Of a stretch of 64,000 nt of DNA, positions 1-12,180 are shown piece by piece. Each line of letters begins with the position of its first letter. Position 1 is the stretch's first letter. A program made the position numbers and the translations under genes. This DNA is from Canna indica (lineage: Eukaryota > Streptophyta > Magnoliopsida > Zingiberales > Cannaceae): the NCBI GenBank assembly GCA_034359265.1, contig CP136893.1:20964001-21028000 (forward strand), in the 5' to 3' direction. The notes below the pieces were generated by a model that worked only from the letters and a program-made list of their open reading frames with translations, was not told the origin of the DNA and made no database searches.

Positions 1-3000
1 TTCTAGACCCGTAATGTCATAAACTCGTGTGGTTTTATTTCATTCATAAATTTCACATGTTGGTTCATAACAAATTATGCTGACCCCTTTTGCCCAATTT
101 TAATTATGCAATTATAGTTCACTAAAATTAGAGTTTTGTTTTAGCTTACTATTTTTTCCGAAACTAATGTATCTAATCCGAATCTGATCTCTAGAGTGTG
201 TCCTATATTTCCAAACTATATTTTCTGGTCGAAAAGATAGGTTACACGACTATGTTCAGCAAACTATGCATATCACAAACAGAATATCGAAGTTAGCTCT
301 AAATCAACAATTCAGCATACAGTTTTCAGCCTAATTGAGTTTTCAGCATTATATGAATTTAAATCCGAAAATTCACAGAATATAACTCCCTAATTACCAT
401 CACATCAGATTTATAATCATCAAAATAATCTCACATAAGCCATGCTTATCAAACAAGAATAACAAGCATCACAACCCTCCTTAATCAAAAACCCACCTTG
501 ATATTCAAGAATTTAAACCAAGAACTCTAATGCCTCCAATATCAAACCTATTTTTAAACCACATGATATATTTCCAAAAATCATAGATTTAATAATAAAC
601 ATGTATTTAAATTTACAAACATCAAGATTGATGATCAGATTGATTTATCAGAGGCAAGAAAATCTACATCCTTTCACTTAGGCATTCCATCGAACACTTG
701 GAGGGCACCCATTTTCCCCCCTTGGCCGACCACCCCTAGGATTACCCTAGGGTTGCCGAGCCCCAAAGGGGAGGGTTTAGGCCTCCTCAAACACGGCACA
801 GAAAAGAACATCGAGAATTTAAGAAATCATCGTAAAACAAATTAAGATTTCCATAGCCTTCAAGAATGGCTTCAAGAACTCGAAGAAACCCGAAGAGAAT
901 GGGTAAAACCACTCACCTAAATAGGAAGAATGATTAAAGAAGAAATTTCAATCAATGGCCCTCGAATCCGTCTTCAAAAGATGGCGGCTCGACTCAAGAA
1001 GGCGAAGAGAGAGGGCGGCGGCTCACATCAAGCCGCCGGCTTGAGGAGAGGAAAAGGGAAGAGAGAGGGGTGGCTCGGCTTGGCTAGGCGGCTCCTCTCT
1101 GCTCGGCTCCAAGAAAGGAAAGAATGGAAGAAGATGGAAGGGGCTCAATGGCTGGGCTTGAGAGCGGCGGCTTTCAAGAGAGAGAGGAAGGGGGGACGGC
1201 TGGCTCCTCCCTTCACAATTTATGTGCGGCTCCAATGGGGAGCCGCACACCAAGGGTGGGGGGGAGGGGGGGTTTATACCCTCCTCCTTAAACCTAGATC
1301 CAATAACCCTCTTAGCAACCAACATCCGCCTTGAGCCAAATCCAAACCCACTACTTGTCGACCCGCTAACCCACTAAGCTTAATTACTCTCTAATTAATC
1401 CCATAAATAAATATAAACACAATGCACATCCACATCCACATGCAACATAATTAAACAATCATGCACACAATATGAAATTAAATAAATTTATTATTATATC
1501 CTAGATATTTTAATTATATTTTCCTCTTATGGTTTGTGTTTGCCGGCCTAGCGGACTAATCCAAGGTTGAGCCAAGTCGACTCATGGTCCAGTGCGAGTT
1601 TGCGAATTCGAGTAAGTAAAAATATGAGTTATGTAATTTTTGTTTGTGTAGATTAATTTATTTAATTTCTATGTGGTGTGCATGTATTGAATGGTTATGT
1701 GGAGATTAGGATCAATTAAGTTAATTTAAGTTAGCGGGTTCGGATTTGTCTTGAGGCTGATGCAGATTGTATAAAGGGTTAGAGGAGTTAGGGTTGAGGA
1801 GGGAGTATAAAACCCCCTCCCCTTAGCTTGTGGCTCCCTATTTAGAGCCACCCAAGAAATATGAGAGAGGGCAACCGCCAGCCACAGGAGCCAGCCAGCT
1901 GCCGAGCCTTCCCTCTTCTTCCTTCCTCTTCCTTTCCTTTGGAGCCATGCCAAGAGGAGCCGACTAGAAGCCGCCAGCCCCTCTCTTCCTCTCTTCCTCT
2001 CTCCAAGCTAGCGGCTTGGAGTGAGCCCCCCCCCCCCCCCCTCCTTCTCTTTTCTTTGAATCGAGCCGAGTTTCTTGAAGCCGATTCGAGGCCGTTATCC
2101 GGGGTTCTCTTCTAATCATCTTTCCAAATCTAGGTGAGTGGTTTTACCCCTCCTTCTCGGGTTTTCTTCAGGTTCTTGAAGCCGTTGTTGAAGGCTTGGA
2201 TGATTTGATTTATTTTTCGGTGAACTCTTGAGTTATCGTTGATCTTTTGTGTGCCATGTTTGAGGAGGCCCTAAACCTTCCCCTATTTGGTTCGGCAGCC
2301 CTAGGATGTGCCTAGGGGTGCTCGGCCAAGGGGGAGAAAAGGGGTGCCCTCCAAGTGTTCGATGAATTGCCTAAGAGAATGATGTAGCTTTTTTTTACCA
2401 TCTATGATTTCAATTTGTTCATTAATCTTGATGATTATAATTTAAAAGCATGCTCGGTAATAAATTTGTGATTATTGGGTAGAAATCATATTTGTAAAAT
2501 TAAGATCTTGATGTTGATGCCATAAAGGTTCTTGAAGAAAGTTTCTTGATCATGATGCTTGCTCTTGTTCATGATGTTGTTAGTGCTTCTTAGCCTTATT
2601 GTTAAGCATGGAAATTGAGAAATTTATCTCAAGATTTATATTCTATTTATATGATAATTAAGAGCTTAATTTCTAAAAATTTTGGATTTATTTTTATGCT
2701 ATGCTGAAATTTGATGTTGCTGAAATTGCATGCTGAAATGATGAATCTATCTTATTTTTAAATTGCTTGCTGTGATGTGTATATTTATCTGAATATAGTC
2801 ATGTAACCTACCATTTCGACCGGAAAATATAATTTAGAAACATAGACACACTCTGGTGATCAGATTCGGATTAGATACATCGGTTTCGGGCAAAATAGTA
2901 AGCTAAAATAAAACCCTAATTGTGATGAACTAAATTTTAATTGCATAATTAAAATTGGGCAAATGGGTCAGCATAATCTGTTATGAACAAACATAAGAAG

Positions 3001-3324
3001 TTATGCATGAAATAAAACCACACAGAATTTATGACATTACGGGTCTAGGAGTTGAGGTCGGGCATTGAGTGTTGAGACACTTCCCAATAGGAGCACCCCT
3101 AAGACACCGTAGGAAGAATATTGACTTAGGTCATGTTGAGCTATATCTTTATGAATGGCGGAGAGGCTCGTTGAGGAGCCGGATTGCGGGCTATGCCCGG
3201 GAGATTGGATGGCTAATTCCGAACCTGCAGAATAAGTTCGAAGGCTCTTTCCCGATTGTTTCGGTTTAACCTCATGGGATAAGTCCGGAGGGTCTACCCG
3301 ATTATCCCCGAGGTGGTTTTAAGG

Positions 3325-5585
3325 TGTAAGACTCAAGGTTTCCTAATATAAAAAAATTTATTTTTGGTACAGTGCACCGGATCGGGAGTTAGTCGGGTCG
3401 AGTCGTGAAATCGCCGTGAGTAGAAGGTATAATTTAAGCCTTATAAAATTTTATTAGTTAAATATTCCTCCCTTTTTAAACATAAGATGCCTTAGTATGA
3501 GTCAAGTTCAAATCGTGTATGTGGATTTAATCGGGGCTCGAATCTGACTTAGATTGAGTCGAGTAGGGGCATAAGTGAGGAAGGGCTTTTTAGTCAAAAA
3601 AATATAGATATAAAACCCCTCATCTCAGTCGTCGTACGGCTCAGGAAGGTGAGCCGCACGCAGCCCGAGGTGAAGGGAGAGAAGGAGATTCCAAGTGGTG
3701 GCATGAGAAATTGGTGTCATCGCTGGAGATCGGAGTCGTCGTCACCTTGATCGTCTTAGTTCGGTAGGGTAGGTGTGTGGCCGACCCTTAGAGGTGATGA
3801 AACCTTATTTTTCTCGCATCAGACCTTGTGGACCTGAAGTTTCTCGAGATTTATGGTTTCCTTATGCATATTGTATCGTGAGATGAATGTTTCCGCATCG
3901 TTTTCTTGATTTTAGGGGCCGACCAATTGAGGGAAAAAGCGGAAAGGTCATGCCAAAATTTTCCCCAAATCCCTCGAGTGGTTTAAACCCTTTGGATCGA
4001 TCCCTTTTCATGTGTAGACAACTTGTGAAATTAGATCTTACAATGTCATGGTCAAATTTTCCTTCCTTTCCCCTTCAAGAAGGTTCAGCCGAACATGTTA
4101 CCCTTGTTTAGGGTTCGGCCAAGTGGAGAGGAGGGGGGATTTGATCCAATGTGTTGATTTCATCTCTGGGAAAATATGTTCGTCAACTGAAATTGTTGAT
4201 TAAATGATTGATGAATGGATTGTTGATGCTAGTAGATAATATTTAAATTTTTAGATGGATATCCTCTTGAATAAGCATATATGGCTGAGATCATGTATGG
4301 TATATGATTCGTAAAATTTCCTTCATCAAATTACTAATGCTAGTATTGAAATTACCATGATAGATTAAATGTTACCTTGCTGGAATTTATTAATTTAATG
4401 TAAAATTTAATTACTTTATTGTTTCCATCATGCAGTTCTTCATAGTAGTAGCTATAGATTAATTTCCTTATAACTTATGGATTGTAACATGTATGTATTC
4501 GGACATTCTACACTTATGACATGTAGTTCACATTTGAAATGTGGCATATGACGCTAGATGACTATTAGGAAACTCTAGGGTGCTTATTATTTAGAAAAAC
4601 TCGAATATAAACAAGCTAGGTCTCATACCTAGGAAACAATCAGTGAGAAATAGTGTGCGATTGGTAAGGCCCGGAATAAAGGGGCCGAGCACGGGTGAAT
4701 GCCCAAGATTTTTAAATAAGGAAACATTAGAACACTTTGCTTGTCTAATGTGATTGTGATGGTCAACTGAGCAGCATGGATAGTCGAAGCGACTAATGCT
4801 TGACTGGGCCAGTGATTTGGGTCTTGAGATTGCACCAGCGGGCCCGCTAGGTGTTAGGCCCCAATTGGATGGGATTAGCTATCCCTAACTCGGTAGGTGT
4901 CCAGAGACTAGCAGACCATCCTAATCGACGGCCCGGTGTTTGCTCTGAATTTCTTATGTGTTATGTAGGGCGTGCGGCCGTAGTATTACTGTCATTGGTC
5001 GGGTGCTATTCTGCTTAGTTGGGCCGTTATGGCTGATTATATGACTGTGTGGTCTATACAGAGCGGCCCTTGGGTTGGTTGTCATATCTTGACTAGATTA
5101 GATCCCTAACTTTATATTTTTCTGACTTAAATATATGTGATTATTGGGGATTTATGTGGAGGTTCGGAAGAACCGCTCACTGAGTCCCATGTGGACTCAC
5201 GATTTATTTCTCTTATTTTTGCAGAGCTCGACCAGTGAGGTGAGGCTTGGAGACATGGTGCAGCTGGAGGGTAGGCAGTGGCGTAGATCTCGTAGCAGCG
5301 TCAAGTAGTTGTAGTCATGATGTCTAGGATTATTTTCTTTATATACACTGGGAGTTGTTAAGTTGAAAAACATGTATTTGACTTTAACTCGAGTTGTTTT
5401 ACTTTATAGTTGGTTTGTTTTGCAACTCTTTTAAAATGGTTGAATCTTCTTTTAAAATTAAATAAAAGCTACATCGTTGTTTTTATTCGCATGTTTTGGA
5501 TATCTTGTTATCCAGTGTATGTGGTAGGCTTCAGGATAGGACATAGACCTTGGCCGATCACATGACCCTGAGTTAGGGCGTCACA
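3325..5585 (+). mobile_element. Gypsy solo LTR, beta family
   Basis: The element begins TGTAAGACTC and ends GGGCGTCACA. It matches the beta LTR at 37244-39788 along its length, including the shared TTTCCTAATATAAAAAA start and the GTCGGGTCGAG stretch. It is flanked by TAAGG at 3320-3324 and TAAGA at 5586-5590, a one-mismatch 5-bp target-site duplication. There is no coding sequence inside; the short open frames at 3887-4111 and 4629-4835 are incidental. It is the youngest layer of the three-level nest at the left edge. Confidence 0.83.
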
Positions 5586-5587
5586 TA

Positions 5588-5835
5588 AGAAATAAGTTCG
5601 GAGGGCCTTTCATGATTATTCCTATGATATATTTTAGGAGTAAGTTCGGAGGGCCTACCCGATTACTCCTATGATATCTTAAAGGGGCAAGTTCAGATGG
5701 GCGAATCTCGATTGTCCCTACGCGTCTCGTGGAGCAAGTTCGGAAGGCCTTTCCCGATTGCTCTCGAGTTTCTGTATACTAGGATAAGTTCGGAGGGCCT
5801 TCTCGATTATCTTAGTATGTGTTGTGCCTTAGGGC
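5588..5835 (+). repeat. Tandem motif inside alpha LTR (AAGTTCGGAGGGCC)
   Basis: Four to five imperfect copies of a roughly 50-60 bp unit follow one another. Each contains AAGTTCGGAGGGCCT and then CCGATTATCC or CCGATTGCTC. Further copies lie at 3230-3320, across the beta insertion, and in the reverse orientation at 55490-55800 in another alpha LTR. The array therefore belongs to the LTR family and is not a local event. Confidence 0.75.
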
Positions 5836-6659
5836 ATAGTAGCCTTAGGCCTGTTGAGCTTCACCGTTTGGGTGATTGGCTGCCTTCGGCCAAGCGGTGG
5901 TCAGATGACCTGATAGCTAGTCACACTTTCATGACCTTATTCCTGTAGAGTTGGATGTTATGTTATTGCTTATCTCTGTGTTGTTTTATTGTGGGGATCG
6001 GTAGAACCGCTCATTGAGTTCTTTGAACTCACCTGTTGTCGTTGTTTTATTTTGCAGAGCCTGACCGATGAAGTGGGCTGGAGCACTTGACGCAACTGGA
6101 GGGTAAAGGAGCCGCATGATCTCATAGCAGTCCTAGTTAGGGTTGTAGTCGAGTCCTTTGGTAGTGTATCATGCACTTTTGTTGGTATTTTTGAGTTGTA
6201 GCCCTTGAGGGCGTTTATGTCATTTTATTCAAATTTTACTTGGTCTATTGGACTTGATGTATTATTTTCGCATTTATTTTGTTTGTTAAAACTGATTTGT
6301 GATGAACTCAATTTTGATTTTAGATGAAATAAAAACTTGTTGATTTCTTTCTGCTACTATTTATTCTTATGATGTTGGCATGTGCATGTGTTAGGCTGTG
6401 GGGTATAGACACGTATACCCTGGCCGATCACATGACCCTGTATTTGGGGCGTGATATTTATCTATGCAAACAAAATTTTCTTATTCATAATCCTACTTAC
6501 CCAAGCTCACAGGCTCACACCGAACCTTGAGTCGACTCGGCTCGACCTCCATCTAGTCTGCTAGACTGGCAAACACAATCATAAAGGAAAATAATATAAT
6601 TAAATATTTAAAATATTACAGCCCGCGCATCCCATGGAATTCTTAAGTAGAGTCGAAGT

Positions 6660-9050
6660 TTATATAAGTACATTCATTTCCAAATCCATTTGTATACAAT
6701 TCGAACCTATCAATTGATTGTCACTTTGAAAATTTAATCGAAGGATAATCATTTTCTAATAACATCCTAATTAGAATATAACATCAAGGGGATTTCTATA
6801 ACATCTCGGTCAATTCTATAACATCCCAAGTAATGCTATAACATCCCGTTATGATGCCATAACATCCTAAATAAATTTCTAAACATCCCGTTATGATGCC
6901 ATAACATCCTAAATAAATTTCTAAACATCCCTTGATGATGACATATTTTAGAGGAGTTGTTATGTGAAAGATAATTTAAGCTCTGTATGCTAAATTCCTA
7001 AGTGAAGTGGAACATTCATTTCAATTTTTGATTGAGGAAATTTTAGATAGTTGTATAGGATTATGTGAAGATGAATGATTTGGATTTTCATTTAAAAACT
7101 ATTTTTATATAGTCCAAACCTATCAGTTGATTGTTACTTTGAAAATTTAATCAAAGGATAATCATTTTCTATTAACATCATAATTAGGATATAACATCGC
7201 GGGGATTTCAATAACATCCTGATCAATTCCTATAACATCCCAGGTAATGCTATAACATCCTGATATGATGCCATAAAATCTCGGTTAAACTTTTAAACGT
7301 CCCTTGATGATGACATATTTTAAGGGAGTTATTATATGAAAGATTGTTGGAGCTATGTGTGCTAAATTCCTAAGTGGAGTGGAACATTCATTTGGATTTT
7401 TTTTTGTGGAACATTCCTAAGTTTGTTCATTTTTATTGTGGATCATTTATTGTGTGAACATGAATGATTTGGATTTTCGCTCAAAACTATTTCTATTTAG
7501 TCCAAACTTATCAATTGATTGTCACTTTGAAAACTTAATCAATGGATAATTTTTTTCTAATAACATCCTAATTAGGATATAACATCTTGGGGAGTGCTAT
7601 AACATCTTGTTCAATTCATATGAAATCTCGGCTAATGTTATGTCATCCTGGATAATGCTATGACATCCCGATATGATGTCATAACATCCTGATTAAACTT
7701 CTAAATGTCCCGTGATGATGACATGTTTTAGGGCAGTTGTTATAAGGAAGATTGTTTGAGCTTTGTGTCCTAAATTCCCAAGTGGAGCTGAAAATTGTAT
7801 AAGAACATTGATTTTGATTAGGATTATGAAATTTTTTGTTATATAATTGTGTTCAGCCAAAAGGTCTGTCCATAAAGCCCAAGGGAGGACTGTCCACAAA
7901 GCCCAAAAGGTGTCATTTTCTAATAACATCCTAATTAGGATATAGCATCACAACGAGTGCTATAACATCCCAGTCAATTCCTATCACATCCCGAGGATAC
8001 AATCACATCCTAGGTAAATTTCTAAACATCCTTTCATGATGACATATTTTAGGGGAGTTGTTATGTGGAAGTTTGTTTGAGCTTTGTGTGCTAACTTCCT
8101 AAGTGGAGTGGAACATTCATTTGGTTTACGATTGTGAAAATGTTAGATAGTTGTATAGGATTGCGTGAATATGAACATTTGGATTTTCCTTTCCACATCC
8201 ATTTGTATTTAACCCAAACATATCAATTGATTGTCACTTTCAGAATTTAATCAAAGGATAATCATTTTCTAATTACATCCTAATTAGGATATAACATCCC
8301 GGTGAGGGCTATAAAGTCCCGGGTAATGCTATGACACCCCGAGATGTTGTCATAATGTCCCGATTAAACTTCTAATGCCCACTGATGCTGACATATTTTA
8401 GGTGATTTGTTATGTGAAAGTTTGTTTGAGCTTTTGTATATTAAATTCCTAAGTGGAGTGGAACATTCATTGGGATTGGGATTAGGATTATGAAAATTTT
8501 AGATAGTTGTATAGGATTGTGTGAAGATGAATGATTTGAATTTTAATTTAAAAACTATTTGTATTTAGTCCAAACCTATCAATCGATTATTACTTTAAAA
8601 ATTTAATCAAAGGATAATTATTTTCTAATAACATCCTTATTAGGATATAACATCCCAAGAATTTCTATAACATCCCGATCAATTCTTATAACATCTCGGG
8701 TAATGGTATAACATCCCGATATGATGACATAAAATCCCGGTTAAATTCTAAACATCCCTTGAAGATGAACAGTTGGAATTTCCTTTCCAAATCCAATTAT
8801 TTAACCCAAACATATAAATTGATTGTCATTTTCAGAATTTAATCAAATGATAATCATTTTCTGATAACATCCTAATTAGGATATATATCTCGGTGAGGGA
8901 TATAACATCTCGGGTAATGCCATGACATCCCGGGATATTTCTATAATATCCTAGTTAAACTTCTAAATCTCCATTGATGCTAACATATTTTAGGGGATTT
9001 GTTACGTGGAAGTTGGTTTGAGCTTTTGTGTGCTAAATTTAGAAAAGAAA
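6660..9050. repeat. Two-level tandem repeat, ~360-410 bp units with AACATCC blocks
   Basis: Long units recur with recognisable starts (TCAATTGATTG and variants) near 6710, 7123, 7511, 8223, 8579 and 8814. Steps are about 413, 388, 712 (two units), 356 and 235 bp. Every unit holds a run of short blocks of about 20-27 bp, each carrying ATAACATCCCGG or a close variant. Most units also carry the palindrome CCTAATTAGG, then TGATGACATATTTTAG and AAGTGGAGTGGAACATTC. The unit near 7690-7910 has lost its middle. No coding frame persists. I do not recognise the family. Confidence 0.85.
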
Positions 9051-9156
9051 TGAATTGTATTTCAAAATTTAAAATTTGAGATAAGTTTAAGGAGAAATTA
9101 AAGATTGTGATAGATTCGTTACCAATGTGAAAAATTAGGATAGATTTATTATAAGG

Positions 9157-9404
9157 GACAAAGTTTGGGATAAATTTATTACAATGACACATCTCCTGAT
9201 GTGACAATTTGATTAAATAAAAAAAATAATTTTTTTCTAATATCAATTTTGATGATGTGGCAATTTGAATCTAAAAAATATTTTGACAAAGTTTGGTATA
9301 AATTTATTACAATGACACATCTCCTGATGTGGCAATTTGATTAAATAAAAAAATAATTTTTTTCTAATATCAATTTTGATGATGTGGCAATTTGAATTTA
9401 ATTT
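9157..9404. repeat. 128-bp tandem duplication plus poly-T
   Basis: The block starting GACAAAGTTTGGGATAAATT at 9157 is repeated from 9285 with few differences. Both copies contain ACACATCTCCTGATGTG, itself a short imperfect palindrome. The second copy runs into a poly-T tract at about 9403-9421. Confidence 0.8.
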
Positions 9405-9590
9405 TTTTTTTTTTTTTTTTTGACATGATATTTCACATCATTATACAATATATATAATAACAACCAAATAGTAGAAATATATAATTGATATAAAATTCAA
9501 AATTAGAATATATAATTATTTTAAATAAAAATAAAGAACAAATTTATTAAAAAAAATATAAGTCAGGACATATTCATTAATTTGTACATA

Positions 9591-9850
9591 TTTTTTTACT
9601 TTTTATTAATACTTTTATCAATTTGATACAAATATTAATAAAAAGTAGAAAAAAATCTACAGTTATAATATACTATATTAGAATAACTTATTATAATGTT
9701 AATATAGTATTAATAAAAGTAGTATAGTCTGGACAATTATAGTACACTTTTATCAATTGATAAAGTATTAATACTTTTTCACTTTTTATTAATACTATAC
9801 TATATTTGATACAGTATTAATAAAAAAAAGAAGAAGGAATAACATTGTTA
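9591..9850. repeat. AT-rich inverted repeats
   Basis: CTTTTTATTAATA near 9599 pairs with TATTAATAAAAAG near 9632, giving a hairpin of about 65 bp. A second pair of the same sequence type spans roughly 9700-9830. It could be a small inverted-repeat transposon remnant, but no clear target-site duplication was found. Confidence 0.45.
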
Positions 9851-10501
9851 ATCTTAACTAAAAATAACTAAAATCCAAATAACTTTGGATGATTTTAAAA
9901 CGGGAATTTTTCAAAACCAAATTTTGTCAGTAGAAAATTCTTATATTCAGATTTTGAAGATCAAAATTCTTAAAATCGCAATCTAGTGGATTGAATACCC
10001 ATTTTACTCCGGAGTCAAAGTCTCTAACATTAAAATTTTAAAAAAAAATTAAAAATTAAAAAAATTAAAAAATAATATTAATTTATAAAAAATATTTTTA
10101 TAATAAAAATGAGGTGTTAGAATCTAAAAAGTATATTTTCAAACTCTTTAATTCATTAGAAACTTTTGAACAAAGTCTATAAAACTAAATTTAAATTTAA
10201 AATTATAAAATATTTTTTTGAACCACAACACATATTTTATATTTTCTTAAATAATATTTCATTAATTAAAATTATTTTTTTCTAAATTATAAAGATATTA
10301 TATACTTTGGGCAAAAGTCTCTAATGTATTGGAGACACTTTTGTCCAAAGTCTATAAAATTAAATTTTAAAAAAAATATTAAAAAAAAATTTCTCCAAAA
10401 TATTTTTTATATACTCTATCACATCTTTTATATCATATATATTTTTATGAATTAAATAATTTTTTTTATAATTATAAAACTATTATAAACGAAGTATCTT
10501 A

Positions 10502-12180
10502 TGTTGGTTGAAATGGCACACTAGAGAGGGGATGAATAGTATGTTAATCTATTAATTTGCCTATCTTCGATTTTAATTATGACTTGATTTGTTATGCTAA
10601 GCACGATATTTTTAGCATACGGAAGCAATAAATACAGAGCAATAAGCACAAGCAACTGACAATCACTAACACAAGTGTTTATAGTGGTTCGGCCAATCGT
10701 CCACTCCTCTACCTTGGTTCCACACCAAATATTTCTAACCAACTACTTTATAGAACTTGTGTTTTCCTTTGAATACAACTGAGGATACAATTCTCACTTC
10801 TTTGAGAACTCCCCAAACCTATTCACCTAGGCAAAATACAAATCTACAAAGCCTAATTCTAAGTGTTTCTCTAGCACACATAGTAAGTTATTACATATAA
10901 AATATGTTTGAAATAAATCTTCAAATACAAAGAAAAAGAGCTGAGAATTAAAAGAAGGACCAATGCTCTTTTTCCTAAGCCTTCAACTCGACCAGTAGAT
11001 GAACTTGAATCGCAGCAGAGTTAAGGAACAAAACTGGGCGCTTGAGAAGGATGTTGACGGAAGAACATGACGCAGTAATTAATTCTTTTTGAAGGCTCCA
11101 ATCACTTCTATAAAGCTCAATTAAATCTGTAAAAAGTGATTAAAGGAGTTAGATGAGGGATATTTATAACCTCTCAAAGAAACGACAACTCAACGGGCTA
11201 AAAACTAGACATTACAACCATTCGGACGCTTGCCCGATCGATCGTCGGTCGATCGACTGATCGATCGCCAGCGACCGCTCGCCTAAACACTCTGTTGGAT
11301 CGACCGACGTGTTTACCGAATGAGTCGTGAGACTTGCGATCCGCACTCCGATCGACCGATGCAATGAGATGCAGTCGCGATTCTTTTTCTCTGCAATTCG
11401 GTCGACCGAAGACCCTACTGCCAAATTTTGGCACACTTCGGTCGACCGAATTGCCTACTGCTAGTTTTTGGCAACTTTCGGTCGACCGACCGGTCTACCA
11501 AACCTAGACTGGACTGGGCAGTTTGGTTTTGTTTGTTCATTTTCTGGTTCCGTCTTCACTAAGTCTACTTATATAATAATTATTAACTTTAAAACATAAA
11601 TGTTATATAAGGATTACCCCCATTTGGATTCAATAAAAATATCTAAAAAATCAAAATCCTTAAGAATCAAAATCTAGTTTTTGGAGTCTAGTACAAATTT
11701 TTTGAAAACGAAACTTTTCTAGTTTTTCGGGTCAAATAAGGGAGGCTAAGGGCTTCCAAACATTCCTAAAAAATACCTCGTTATCTAATTTTAACCCAAG
11801 GAATAATTACCGCCATTTTTTATGTCAAGAAACTATCTAGGTCATATAGCCCTCCAAGGAGCTCCCTAGGCTTAGTGAGTTTCAGAGCGGTTTCTGGATT
11901 TTCATATTTAGGAGTACGGGTTTGGTTTTAGGGTTCCTATGCATCATCATGTGCATTGCATAATAAAGTAGACACCCTAGACCTAAACTTTAACTTTCCG
12001 ACGAATCCGAGCGCCGACGAGCGTCCTTGCCGATTTCTCCAATTTCTTCGATTTTTCCGATCGGGGACATCGAGTGCTAACTGATATGGAACCTGAAAGA
12101 TTTCTCAATAAACCATTAGTTCCATGTTTGTTATCATTAAAATCGAGATTAAGCCAAAGGTTGAAAACCTTAAGCCAACA
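10502..12180 (-). repeat. 3' LTR of element A
   Basis: 1,679 bp, beginning TGTTGGTTGAAATGG and ending AAGCCAACA. It contains a CpG-rich palindrome cluster at 11220-11490. Short open frames here (for example 11198-11434, translating as Asp-Arg-Ser-rich repeats) come from the palindromes and are not genes. Confidence 0.87.
11220..11490. repeat. CpG-rich GGTCGACCGA palindrome cluster in LTR
   Basis: Short palindromes such as GGTCGACCGA, CGATCGACCGA and GGTCGACCGACCGGTC are spaced irregularly over about 270 bp of otherwise AT-rich LTR. Equivalent clusters occur in every LTR of this group: 15480-15840, 21640-21930, 24480-24770, 33780-34080, 47400-47520 and 53780-53940. Confidence 0.85.

Larger units (their letters stand above)
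1492..6456 (+). mobile_element. Gypsy solo LTR, alpha family, plus strand
   Basis: A plus-strand alpha LTR runs from about 1492 (TATTATATCC, a variant of TGTAATATCC) to GGCGTGATA at 6456. It is inserted in the opposite orientation inside the older alpha LTR, flanked by TTTAT on both sides. No internal retroelement domain lies between its ends, so it is a solo LTR. It is itself split at 3325-5585 by a beta-family solo LTR. Without that insert it is about 2.7 kb, close to the 2.79 kb of the copy at 54791-57578. Because host and insert are the same family in opposite orientation, 1-1490 and 1650-3050 form a long imperfect inverted repeat. Confidence 0.82.
1..6620 (-). mobile_element. Gypsy LTR, alpha family, minus strand, interrupted
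   Basis: This LTR lies on the minus strand and is split into 1-1491 and 6462-6620; its other end is beyond the window. The two parts together match the complete alpha-family LTR at 54791-57578. The right edge ends in the expected TTACA at 6620. The break is the insertion of a plus-strand LTR of the same family, with the exact duplication TTTAT at 1487-1491 and 6457-6461. The short open frame at 930-1334 lies in the LTR and is not conserved as protein in the other copies. The join and duplication are seen directly; the gypsy assignment comes from the related copy with a primer-binding site at 36318. Confidence 0.8.
9051..10501. other. AT-rich intergenic DNA with short duplications
   Basis: This stretch is very AT-rich and has no coding frame of note. 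It holds a 128-bp tandem duplication (9157-9404), a poly-T run, AT-rich inverted repeats (9591-9850) and, near its right end, short repeated blocks containing CAAAGTCTATAAAA that reappear beyond element A at 25433-25800. The last five bases (TCTTA, 10497-10501) are the left target-site duplication of element A. Confidence 0.6.

Noticed and set aside
930..1334. 134-residue open frame
   Set aside because: It lies in an alpha LTR. The matching place in the copy at 54791-57578 does not keep the frame, and the sequence is low-complexity purine-rich DNA.
6660..9050. Possible CRISPR-like array of repeats and spacers
   Set aside because: The sequence is plant nuclear; blocks are imperfect and nested, there are no uniform spacers and no cas genes.
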